Below are positions 56,324 through 64,000 of a DNA stretch of 64,000 bases, in pieces. This DNA comes from Rhodococcus sp. HM1 (GTDB lineage Bacteria; Actinomycetota; Actinomycetes; Mycobacteriales; Mycobacteriaceae): positions 1 through 64,000 of the forward strand of contig NZ_JALPTB010000004.1 of assembly GCF_023218075.1 (NCBI RefSeq), read 5' to 3'. The notes below the pieces were generated by a model. That model ran no database searches and was not told the DNA's origin. It was given only the letters and a program-made list of their open reading frames with translations. Each line of letters starts with the position of its first letter. The stretch's first letter is position 1. Both the position numbers and the translations under genes were made by a program.

Positions 56324-58737
56324 CACTGCACCTCCCCCGCCCTGATCCGTACGAGCCCGCCGGATCCGACGCCCAGTTGCCGGTGGACGGCGGAGCCGGG
56401 TGAGTTCAGCGGCAGCCACACCACGCGATCGGGCATCTCGGTGATCGCGAGCGGCAGCGTCACGGCGCCGCGGTCGGTGGACACCGTCACCGCATCCCCG
56501 TCGGAGGCGCCGATCTCGGCGGCGGTCGCGGCGGACAGCCGGACCACCGGCGGTCGAGCGGTACCGGCGAGGTACGGTTCCCCGTCCTGCATCCGCCCGG
56601 CATCGAGTAGCATCCGCCAGCCGGTCAGGACCGCCTCTCCGGGACCGGCGCGGGGTGGCTCGACCGTCTCCGTCGCCGGATCGGCCGGCCGCTGCCCCTC
56701 CCACGGACCGAGCAGGTCCAGTTCGCGGCGCGCGGACTCCGCGTCGGGCACACCGAGCCGGGTCCCCATCTGGGCGGCGAGCGCGTCGAGGACCCGTCGG
56801 TCCGGCAGGGTACCGGGGCCGCGCAGCGCGATCCCGAACTCACGGACCCGGCCCTCCCAGTCGAGGAAGGCACCGGACTTCTCGGCGACGGCGGCCACCG
56901 GGAACACCACGTCCGCGAGGTCGGTGACGGTGCTGCGGCGCAGTTCCAGGCTCACAACGAATCCGGCCGATTCCACCGCCGAGCGTGCGGACTGCGGGTC
57001 GGAGAGGTCGTCGAGGTCGACTCCGCCGATCATCAGGGCACCGAGGTCGCCGGCCGCGGCCGCGGCGAGGATGCCCGCGGTGTCGCGTCCGGGATTCGCG
57101 GGCAGTTCGACGGTGCCGCCGACGCTGTCGGACCACACCTGCGCAACCCGGCTGCGCGCCTGCGGATCGCTGACGTCCCGGCCACCGGGCAGCAGCGTCG
57201 GCAGCGCCCCGGCCTCGAGGGCGCCGCGTTCACCGGCCCGGCGCGGCACCCACGCGAGCCGGGCACCGGTGTCGTCGGCGAGCCGGATCGCCGCCGACAG
57301 CGCGCCGGGCATCGTCGCGCACCGTTCCCCGACGATGATCACCGCGCCGGGACGGCGCAGCAGGTCGGAGACGTCGCCGCCCTGCTCCCCCGACCGGATC
57401 CCGTCCAGCACCGCGGCTTCGGAACCCGGCACGGCCTGCACCACCCGGCCCGACATCTTCGTCAGGCCCCGGCTCGCGAACGCCGCGATCGACCGGATCG
57501 CGGCGCCGCCGCGCGCCGCCAGACGCAGCCGCAGGAAGACGATCGGCGATTCCTCCTCGGGTTCGAATCCGACGAGCAGCACCGCCGGCGCACGATCCAG
57601 ATCCGCATACGTCACGGAGAGCAGCCGGCCGGCGATGCGGGCCGCGAGGAACTGCGCCTCCTCACCGGAGTGCTCCCGCGCACGGAAGTCGATGTCGTTG
57701 GTGCCCAGCACGATCCGCGCGAACTTCGCGTAGGCGTAGGCGTCCTCGACGGTGACGCGTCCGCCGACGAGCACGCCCGCGCCGCGCGCCGCGGCCAGTC
57801 CCCGGGCGGCGATCGCGAGGGCGGCGGGCCAGGATCTCGGGACGAGTGTGCCGTCGTCGTCGCGGACCAGCGGGGTGGTGATCCGGTCGGGTTCGGTGGC
57901 GTAGGTGAACGCCCATCTGCCCTTGTCGCAGTTCCATTCGGCGTTGACCTGCGGGGCGTTGCCCGCGAGGCGTCGCAACACGACGCCGCGCCGGTGGTCG
58001 GTGCGTTGCGCGCAGCCGCTGGCGCAGTGTTCGCAGACGCTCGAGCTGGACACCAGATCGAACGGGCGCGCCCGGAAGCGGTAGGCCGTTCCGGTCAGCG
58101 CACCGACCGGGCAGATCTGCACGGTGTTGCCGGAGAAATAGGAATCGAACGGTTCCTCGGCGTAGATGCCGACCTGCTGGCCGGCCCCGCGTTCGAGCAG
58201 ATCGATGAACGGGTCACCGGCGATCTGCTGCGAGAAGCGGGTGCAGCGGGCGCAGTTCACGCACCGCTCCCGGTCCAGCAGCACCTGCGAGGAGATCGCG
58301 ATCGGCTTCGGGAAGGTCCGTTTGACGCCCTCGAAGCGAGAATCGCCACGGCCGTTGGACATCGCCTGGTTCTGCAGCGGGCATTCCCCGCCCTTGTCGC
58401 ACACCGGGCAGTCCAGGGGGTGATTGATGAGCAGCAGCTCCATCACACCCTGCTGCGCCTTGTCCGCCACCGGGGACGTGAACTGGGTGCGGACGACCAT
58501 GCCGTCGGTGACCGTGGTGGTGCACGAGGCGAGAGGTTTGCGCTGGCCTTCGACCTCGACGAGGCACTGGCGGCATGCCCCGACCGGGTCGAGCAGCGGG
58601 TGATCGCAGAACCGCGGGATGCGGATGCCGAGTTGCTCGGCGGCGCGGATGACGAGAGTTCCCGGGGGAACGCTGATCTCGATGCCGTCGATGGTGACGA
58701 CCGGGTCCTTGGCCGTCGCGGGCCGGTCTGCGGTCAT
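56323..58737 (-). CDS. nuoG: NADH-quinone oxidoreductase subunit G
   Basis: Iron-sulfur subunit of the NADH arm, 804 residues. Ligands visible for N1b (C44, C55, C58, C72), N5 (H106, C110, C113, C119), N4 (C159, C162, C165, C209) and the extra cluster N7 (C235, C238, C242, C270), followed by a molybdopterin-oxidoreductase-like domain. ATG at 58737 overlaps nuoF; the frame extends far upstream only as a shadow of nuoF. Confidence 0.95.
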   Translation of the reverse strand: MTADRPATAKDPVVTIDGIEISVPPGTLVIRAAEQLGIRIPRFCDHPLLDPVGACRQCLVEVEGQRKPLASCTTTVTDGMVVRTQFTSPVADKAQQGVMELLLINHPLDCPVCDKGGECPLQNQAMSNGRGDSRFEGVKRTFPKPIAISSQVLLDRERCVNCARCTRFSQQIAGDPFIDLLERGAGQQVGIYAEEPFDSYFSGNTVQICPVGALTGTAYRFRARPFDLVSSSSVCEHCASGCAQRTDHRRGVVLRRLAGNAPQVNAEWNCDKGRWAFTYATEPDRITTPLVRDDDGTLVPRSWPAALAIAARGLAAARGAGVLVGGRVTVEDAYAYAKFARIVLGTNDIDFRAREHSGEEAQFLAARIAGRLLSVTYADLDRAPAVLLVGFEPEEESPIVFLRLRLAARGGAAIRSIAAFASRGLTKMSGRVVQAVPGSEAAVLDGIRSGEQGGDVSDLLRRPGAVIIVGERCATMPGALSAAIRLADDTGARLAWVPRRAGERGALEAGALPTLLPGGRDVSDPQARSRVAQVWSDSVGGTVELPANPGRDTAGILAAAAAGDLGALMIGGVDLDDLSDPQSARSAVESAGFVVSLELRRSTVTDLADVVFPVAAVAEKSGAFLDWEGRVREFGIALRGPGTLPDRRVLDALAAQMGTRLGVPDAESARRELDLLGPWEGQRPADPATETVEPPRAGPGEAVLTGWRMLLDAGRMQDGEPYLAGTARPPVVRLSAATAAEIGASDGDAVTVSTDRGAVTLPLAITEMPDRVVWLPLNSPGSAVHRQLGVGSGGLVRIRAGEVQ

Positions 58738-60047
58738 GACACTCCCCCTGCCGTGAGGGTGGACAGGCGCGGATCGAACGGGCATCCGCCGTGGGTGAGA
58801 TGCGCGATGTACTCGTCGCGGAACAGTGCGATCGACGACGTGATGGGGCTGGTCGCGGCGTCGCCGAGCGCACAGAACGCGCGCCCGAGGATGTTGTCGG
58901 AGATGTCGAGCAGCTTCTCGAGGTCGGCCTCGGTGCCGGTGCCGGCTTCTAGACGTTCGAGGATCTGCACGAGCCACCAGGTGCCTTCGCGGCAGGGGGT
59001 GCACTTCCCGCACGATTCGTGCTTGTAGAACTGCGACCAGCGCAGCACCGCGCGCACCACGCAGGTCGTCTCGTCGAAGATCTGCAGCGCCTTGGTGCCG
59101 AGCATCGACCCGGCGGCCCCGACCCCTTCGTAGTCGAGGGGCACGTCGAGGTGTGCGGCGGTGAACAGCGGCGTCGACGACCCGCCGGGTGTCCAGAACT
59201 TGAGCCGGTGCCCGGCGCGGATGCCGCCGGCGTAGTCGAGGAGTTCGCGCAGGGTGATGCCGAGCGGTGCCTCGTACTGGCCCGGCCGGGTGACGTGCCC
59301 GGACAGCGAGTACAGCGTGAAACCCGGGGATTTCTCGGTGCCCATCGAGTGGAACCAGTCGACGCCGTTGAGCAGGATCGACGGCACGCTCGCGATGGAT
59401 TCGACGTTGTTGACGACGGTCGGGCACGCGTAGAGCCCGGCGACCGCCGGGAACGGCGGCCGCAGCCGCGGCTGTCCGCGTCGCCCTTCGAGCGAGTCGA
59501 GCAGCGCGGTCTCCTCGCCGCAGATGTAGGCGCCGGCACCGGCGTGGACGACGACGTCCAGGTCGAAGCCGGAGCCGAGGATGTCGCGGCCGAGGTATCC
59601 GGCGTCGTACGCCTCGGCGACCGCGTGCTGCAGCCGGCGCAGCACGGGGACGACCTCGCCGCGCACGTAGATGAACGCGTGCGAGGCCCGGATGGCGTAG
59701 GCCGCGATGACGACACCTTCGACGAGCGTGTGCGGCGATGCCAGCATCAGCGGCATGTCCTTGCAGGTGCCGGGTTCGGATTCGTCGGCGTTGACGACGA
59801 GATAGTGCGGCTTGGCACCGGCGGGCGTGGTCGGATCCTGCGGGATGAACGACCATTTCGTGCCGGTCGGGAATCCTGCGCCGCCGCGGCCGCGCAGACC
59901 GGAGTCCTTGACGGTGGCGATGACCTCGTCCGGGTCGGTGCGCAGGGCGCGTTCGAGCGCCTTGTAGCCGTCGTGGCTCCGGTAGGTGTCGAGCGTCCAC
60001 GACCGGGGTTCGTCCCAGTACCGGCTCAGGACCGGACTCAGCGGCAT
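58734..60047 (-). CDS. nuoF: NADH-quinone oxidoreductase subunit F
   Basis: Binds NADH and FMN and carries cluster N3. 437 residues with the glycine-rich NADH/FMN motif [10 protein letters not shown] (53-62) and cluster ligands C346, C349, C352 and C392. Starts one base after nuoE. Confidence 0.96.
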   Translation of the reverse strand: MPLSPVLSRYWDEPRSWTLDTYRSHDGYKALERALRTDPDEVIATVKDSGLRGRGGAGFPTGTKWSFIPQDPTTPAGAKPHYLVVNADESEPGTCKDMPLMLASPHTLVEGVVIAAYAIRASHAFIYVRGEVVPVLRRLQHAVAEAYDAGYLGRDILGSGFDLDVVVHAGAGAYICGEETALLDSLEGRRGQPRLRPPFPAVAGLYACPTVVNNVESIASVPSILLNGVDWFHSMGTEKSPGFTLYSLSGHVTRPGQYEAPLGITLRELLDYAGGIRAGHRLKFWTPGGSSTPLFTAAHLDVPLDYEGVGAAGSMLGTKALQIFDETTCVVRAVLRWSQFYKHESCGKCTPCREGTWWLVQILERLEAGTGTEADLEKLLDISDNILGRAFCALGDAATSPITSSIALFRDEYIAHLTHGGCPFDPRLSTLTAGGVS

Positions 60048-60048
60048 G

Positions 60049-60855
60049 TCACTTCCCTTCCGTTCCGGTCGCCTCGGGTGCCCGCATGTTCCGTTCGCGG
60101 GCGACCCGCAGCCCGGCGAGGGTCGCGTCGCCCGACGCCGCGCTGTCGTTCGCGCCGGGACGTTCGTCGGGGAATCCGGCCAGGATGCGGGCGGTTTCGC
60201 GGAATGTGCACAGCGACGCGCCGCGGGTCGGCGTGATGCGTTTGCCGGCCCACAGGGCGTCGACGAGCGCGGTCGCCGAGTCCGGGGTCTGGTTGTCGAA
60301 GAATTCCCAGTTGACCATCACCACGGGCGCGAAGTCGCAGGCCGCGTTGCATTCGATGTGATCGAGGGTGATCTTCCCGTCCGGGGTGGTGTCGTCCGCC
60401 GAGCCGGGGTCGACACCGAGATGCTCTGCGAGGGCCTCGAGGATCGCGTCCCCTCCCATGATCGCGCACAGGGTGTTGGTGCAGACCCCGACGTGGTAGT
60501 CGCCGGTCGGGCGGCGGCGGTACATCGAGTAGAAGGTGGCCACGGCCGCGACCTCGGCACCGGTGAGCGCGAGTTGCGCTGCGCAGAACTCGATTCCGGC
60601 GGGGGTGATGTAGCCGTCCTCGGCCTGGACGAGGTGCAGCAGCGGGATCAGGGCGGACCGCGTCACCGGGTAGCGGGCGATGATCGCGGCGGCGTCGGCC
60701 TCGAGACGCTCCCGCACGTCCGGCGGGTACGTCCGGGGTGCGCCGGGGTGTTCGATGCGCTCGGTTTCGGCTGCCGTGCGGCCCAATTCGACGAAGACCG
60801 GCTCCGGCCGGTTCGCCGGGACCGCGGATTCGCCGGTCGTGTGTGCCCGGGTCAT
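60049..60855 (-). CDS. nuoE: NADH-quinone oxidoreductase subunit E
   Basis: Thioredoxin-like [2Fe-2S] subunit (N1a) with ligands C125, C130, C169 and C173. 268 residues, longer than the ~160-residue E. coli protein because of N- and C-terminal extensions also present in mycobacteria. ATG overlaps nuoD (ATGA). Confidence 0.95.
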   Translation of the reverse strand: MTRAHTTGESAVPANRPEPVFVELGRTAAETERIEHPGAPRTYPPDVRERLEADAAAIIARYPVTRSALIPLLHLVQAEDGYITPAGIEFCAAQLALTGAEVAAVATFYSMYRRRPTGDYHVGVCTNTLCAIMGGDAILEALAEHLGVDPGSADDTTPDGKITLDHIECNAACDFAPVVMVNWEFFDNQTPDSATALVDALWAGKRITPTRGASLCTFRETARILAGFPDERPGANDSAASGDATLAGLRVARERNMRAPEATGTEGK

Positions 60856-62192
60856 CGGTCCACACCTCCCATCACCGGATCGATGCTGGCGACCGCGGCG
60901 ATGACGTCGGCGACCATGCCGCCCTCGCACATCGCCGCGACCGCCTGCAGGTTCGTGAACGACGGGTCCCGGTAGTGCACCCGGTACGGGCGGGTGCCGC
61001 CGTCGCTGACCATGTGCACTCCGAGTTCGCCGCGGGGCGATTCGACGGCCACGTACACCTGTCCGGCCGGGACCCGGAATCCCTCGGTGACCAGCTTGAA
61101 ATGGTGGATGAGCGCTTCCATGGAAGTGCCCATGATCTTGCCGATGTACTCCGGCGAGTTGCCGAGTCCGTCCTCGCGCACCGCCAGGTCGGCCGGCCAC
61201 CCGACCTTCGGGTCCTCGACCATCACCGGTCCGGGCCGCAGCCGATCGAGGCACTGCTCGACGATCTTCAGCGATTCCTTCATCTCCCCGACCCGGATGA
61301 GGTAGCGGCCGTAGCAGTCGCAGCCGGTGTCGGTGACGACGTCGAATTCGTACGTGTCGTAACCGCAATAGGGTTGCGACTTGCGCAGATCGTGCGGCAG
61401 TCCCGTCGATCGCAGGACCGGGCCGGTGACGCCGAGCGCCATGCAGCCCATCAGGTCCAGGTAGCCGACGTCCTTCGTGCGGGCCTTCCAGATGGCGTTC
61501 TCGTCGAGGAGGTCCTCGAGATCGCGCAGGCGGCGCGGGACGACGTCGAGGACCTCGCGGATCTTGTCGAGCGAACCGTCCGGCAGGTCCTGCGCCAGCC
61601 CACCGGGCCGGATGTAGCCGTGGTTCATGCGCAGCCCGGTGACGGCCTCGAACACGTCGAGGATCAGTTCGCGTTCGCGGAACCCGAGGAACATCGACGT
61701 CATGGCCCCGAGTTCCATCCCGCCGGTGGCCAGTGCCACCAGGTGCGAGGAGACGCGGTTGAGTTCCATGAGCATCACCCGCACGACGGTGGCGCGTTCG
61801 GGCACGAGATCGGTGATGCCGAGCAGTTTCTCGACGCCCAGGCAGTAGGCGGTCTCGTTGAAGAACGAGGACAGGTAGTCCATCCGGGTGACGAACGTGA
61901 CGCCCTGTGTCCACGTGCGGAATTCGAGGTTCTTCTCGATTCCGGTGTGCAGGTAGCCGATACCGCAACGGGCCTCGGTGACGGTTTCGCCGTCCATCTC
62001 GAGGATGAGCCGCAGCACGCCGTGCGTGGACGGGTGCTGCGGACCCATGTTGACGACGATGCGTTCCTCGGCCAGTTCGGCGTCCGGTCCGCCCGAGGCG
62101 CGGACCGCGTCGACGATCTCGTCCCAGTCCTGGCCGGCGACGGTGTAGACGGTGCCCTCGGCGTTCCCGCCGGTCGAATACGGATCGCTCAT
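60852..62192 (-). CDS. nuoD: NADH-quinone oxidoreductase subunit D
   Basis: Quinone-site 49-kDa subunit, 446 residues, related to NiFe-hydrogenase large subunits ([39 protein letters not shown]). Separate from nuoC, unlike the fused NuoCD of enterobacteria. ATG overlaps the nuoC stop (TGATG). Confidence 0.96.
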   Translation of the reverse strand: MSDPYSTGGNAEGTVYTVAGQDWDEIVDAVRASGGPDAELAEERIVVNMGPQHPSTHGVLRLILEMDGETVTEARCGIGYLHTGIEKNLEFRTWTQGVTFVTRMDYLSSFFNETAYCLGVEKLLGITDLVPERATVVRVMLMELNRVSSHLVALATGGMELGAMTSMFLGFRERELILDVFEAVTGLRMNHGYIRPGGLAQDLPDGSLDKIREVLDVVPRRLRDLEDLLDENAIWKARTKDVGYLDLMGCMALGVTGPVLRSTGLPHDLRKSQPYCGYDTYEFDVVTDTGCDCYGRYLIRVGEMKESLKIVEQCLDRLRPGPVMVEDPKVGWPADLAVREDGLGNSPEYIGKIMGTSMEALIHHFKLVTEGFRVPAGQVYVAVESPRGELGVHMVSDGGTRPYRVHYRDPSFTNLQAVAAMCEGGMVADVIAAVASIDPVMGGVDR

Positions 62193-62890
62193 CAGTGGTA
62201 CGCCCTCCGTTCGTCGGGTGGCGGTGTCCGCGCACCCTTGTATTCGACGGGGATTCCTCCGAGGGGGTAGTCCTTGCGCTGCGGATGTCCCACCCAGTCG
62301 TCGGGCATCTCGATGCGGGTGAGCGCCGGATGCCCGTCGAACACGATCCCGAAGAAGTCGTAGGTTTCCCGCTCGTGCCAGTCGACGGTCGGGTACACCG
62401 CGTACAGCGACGGAATGTGCGGGTGGGCATCGGGAACCGACACCTCGAGCCGGATCCGTCTGTTGTGGGTGATCGACATCAGGTGGTAGACCGCGTGCAG
62501 CTCGCGCCCGTTCTCGTGCGGGAAGTGCACCCCGCTGACGCCGAGGCACAGTTCGAACCGCAGGCCGGGTTCGTCCCGCAGGCACCGCGCGACCCGGGGC
62601 AGGTGCTCGGCGCGGACGTGGACGGTCATCTCGTCGCGGTCGACGACGACACGTTCGATCGCCTCCCCCGGGTTCACCGACGCCTGCGTCAGCGCCGCTT
62701 CGAGACCGTCGGCGACCTCGTCGAACCACCCGCCGTACGGACGGGGTGTGGCACCGGGCAACGCGATCGGCCGGACGAGCCCGCCGTATCCGGACGTGTC
62801 ACCGGTGTCGGGCGGACCGAACATTCCGCGGCGCACGTCGATGACCTCGGGTTCGCCCGGTTCCCGCCCGACCGGCTCCCGCCCGGTCAT
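62192..62890 (-). CDS. nuoC: NADH-quinone oxidoreductase subunit C
   Basis: 30-kDa-type subunit of the connecting module; 232 residues with the signature [20 protein letters not shown] and [16 protein letters not shown]. The first ~50 residues are a Gly/Pro-rich extension. ATG overlaps nuoB (ATGA). Confidence 0.95.
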   Translation of the reverse strand: MTGREPVGREPGEPEVIDVRRGMFGPPDTGDTSGYGGLVRPIALPGATPRPYGGWFDEVADGLEAALTQASVNPGEAIERVVVDRDEMTVHVRAEHLPRVARCLRDEPGLRFELCLGVSGVHFPHENGRELHAVYHLMSITHNRRIRLEVSVPDAHPHIPSLYAVYPTVDWHERETYDFFGIVFDGHPALTRIEMPDDWVGHPQRKDYPLGGIPVEYKGARTPPPDERRAYH

Positions 62891-63441
62891 CGCAGCAGGC
62901 CTTTCAGTTCGAGGGTGGTCGGGGACGCGAGCGCCGCCTTCTCGGCTTCGCGGATCACCTCTTCGCGGTTGACGCCCAACGGCATCTGCTGGATCTTCTC
63001 GTGCAGCTTCAGGATCGCGTGGAGCAGCATCTCCGGCCGGGGCGGGCAGCCGGGCAGGTAGATGTCGACGGGCACCACGTGGTCGACGCCCTGCACGATC
63101 GCGTAGTTGTTGAACATGCCGCCGGACGAGGCGCACACCCCCATCGCGAGCACCCATTTCGGTTCGACCATCTGGTCGTAGACCTGCCGCAGCACCGGCG
63201 CCATCTTCTGGCTCACCCGGCCGGCGACGATCATCAGGTCGGCCTGCCGGGGCGAGGCGCGGAACGCCTCCATCCCGAAGCGAGCGATGTCGAAACGCCC
63301 CGACACGGTGGTCATCATCTCGATCGCGCAACACGCCAGGCCGAAGGTCGCGGGCCACAACGAGCCCTTGCGGGCGTACCCGGCCGCGGCCTCGACCGTG
63401 CTCAGCAGGAAACCGCTCGGTACCTTCTCCTCGATTCCCAT
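62887..63441 (-). CDS. nuoB: NADH-quinone oxidoreductase subunit B
   Basis: Holds cluster N2, the last electron carrier before quinone. 184 residues with the unusual tandem cysteines C37-C38 plus C103 (GVCASSGG) and C132 (LPGCPPRPE). 81 bases separate it from nuoA, the longest gap in the operon; that gap contains degenerate repeats of GTGG-rich sequence but no gene. Confidence 0.96.
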   Translation of the reverse strand: MGIEEKVPSGFLLSTVEAAAGYARKGSLWPATFGLACCAIEMMTTVSGRFDIARFGMEAFRASPRQADLMIVAGRVSQKMAPVLRQVYDQMVEPKWVLAMGVCASSGGMFNNYAIVQGVDHVVPVDIYLPGCPPRPEMLLHAILKLHEKIQQMPLGVNREEVIREAEKAALASPTTLELKGLLR

Positions 63442-63522
63442 CTCCGACTCATCTCGCTTCCGGTGTCGCTGTCGTCCCGCGTGGCGGTGTGGTCTGGGGT
63501 GGCGCTGTGGTCCCGCGCCGGT

Positions 63523-63882
63523 TCAGTCCCATCCGAGACCACCGCGCCGCCACTCGTAGACGTAGGCCACGGACACGTTGAACAGGAACAACGCCATGGC
63601 GGCGAGACCGAACAGGCCGAGGCTGTCGAAGTGCACCGCCCACGGGTAGAGGAAGACGATCTCGATGTCGAAGATGATGAACAGCATCGCCGTCAGGTAG
63701 TACTTGACCGGGAACCGCCCGCCACCCGTGGGCGGCGGCGTCGGGTCGATCCCGCATTCGTAGGCCTCGAGTTTCGCCCGGTTGTATCGCCGGGGACCGA
63801 CCAGTCCGGCCACCCCCACGGAGAACAGCGCGAAGACGACCGCGATCGCCCCGAGCACGAGGATCGGCACATAGAGGTTCAT
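63523..63882 (-). CDS. nuoA: NADH-quinone oxidoreductase subunit A
   Basis: Small membrane subunit with three transmembrane helices; 119 residues with YECGIDP and FPVKYYLTAMLFIIFDIEI (quinone-cavity loop and helix). The frame continues to 63942, but the ATG at 63882 gives the family N-terminus and has AAGGGGG upstream. First gene of nuoA-N. The promoter is probably within 63883-64000; no confident -10/-35 pair was found. Confidence 0.94.
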   Translation of the reverse strand: MNLYVPILVLGAIAVVFALFSVGVAGLVGPRRYNRAKLEAYECGIDPTPPPTGGGRFPVKYYLTAMLFIIFDIEIVFLYPWAVHFDSLGLFGLAAMALFLFNVSVAYVYEWRRGGLGWD

Positions 63883-64000
63883 GTCCGCTGATCCCCCTTC
63901 TCGTGACCCCGGTGTGCTCGGCACGAAACCGACCGGTCTCACCGATCGCCTCGGCTCGATGCGTAACCGGAATCACTCCTTCGGCCTGGGTGTGATATGT

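Noticed and set aside
63991-64000. CRP/GlxR half-site TGTGA upstream of nuoA
   Set aside because: The second half-site would lie outside the window, so it cannot be judged.

Overview
The window is high-GC actinobacterial DNA. Gene content and order point to Rhodococcus or a close relative in the Mycobacteriales: long stretches follow the order of the Mycobacterium tuberculosis Rv2361c-Rv2415c region (recO, amidase, era, corC, ybeY, phoH, rsmE, dnaJ2, hrcA, hemW, nirA/sirA-cysH, sulfate ABC transporter, trehalase, lepA, a PemK-like gene, transglutaminase/alpha-E/ATP-grasp trio, rpsT, holA, comEC, comEA). A wax ester synthase/DGAT gene, many GTG starts and several leaderless-type promoters also fit. 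The species assignment is inference.

Layout. 1-4.5 kb: recO, a divergent amidase-TetR pair whose promoter carries an 18-bp perfect palindrome, and a WS/DGAT acyltransferase. 4.6-9.5 kb: the RNA-metabolism operon phoH-ybeY-corC-era (minus strand); phoH is interrupted by an in-frame class-3 intein with a shrunken homing endonuclease. 9.6-12 kb: a divergent TetR/MFS exporter pair with two operator-like palindromes. 12-15.7 kb: hrcA-dnaJ2-rsmE-hydrolase. 15.9-17.5 kb: a conserved hypothetical and hemW.

17.6-29.3 kb is a sulfur block. sirA-cysH-cysD-cysN-sirB (plus) form an almost fully overlapping operon that activates sulfate, reduces APS and sulfite, and makes siroheme iron insertion possible. 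subI-cysT-cysW-cysA (minus) import sulfate. ppk2 and a tandem universal stress protein lie between them. Both sulfur operons are preceded by a short leaderless reading frame that is not in a routine annotation: a 36-codon frame with seven Cys codons before sirA and a 30-codon frame ending Cys-Cys-Arg-stop before subI. Each is followed by inverted repeats. Together they look like a matched pair of cysteine-responsive attenuators controlling sulfate import and reduction.

29.3-39.9 kb: two small membrane proteins, a GH15 trehalase, a decayed siderophore-binding-protein relic next to an 11-bp tandem duplication, nitronate monooxygenase, lepA, an HxlR regulator divergent from a thiolase-SDR pair, small hypotheticals, a PemK-like protein and aquaporin Z. 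39.9-48.2 kb: transglutaminase/alpha-E/ATP-grasp operon, rpsT with a strong terminator, and the comEA-comEC-holA operon. 48.3-63.9 kb: a complete nuoA-N operon for the 14-subunit proton-pumping NADH dehydrogenase (complex I), nearly all genes overlapping. No rRNA, tRNA, CRISPR array or insertion sequence was seen, and no gene-free stretch exceeds about 220 bases.
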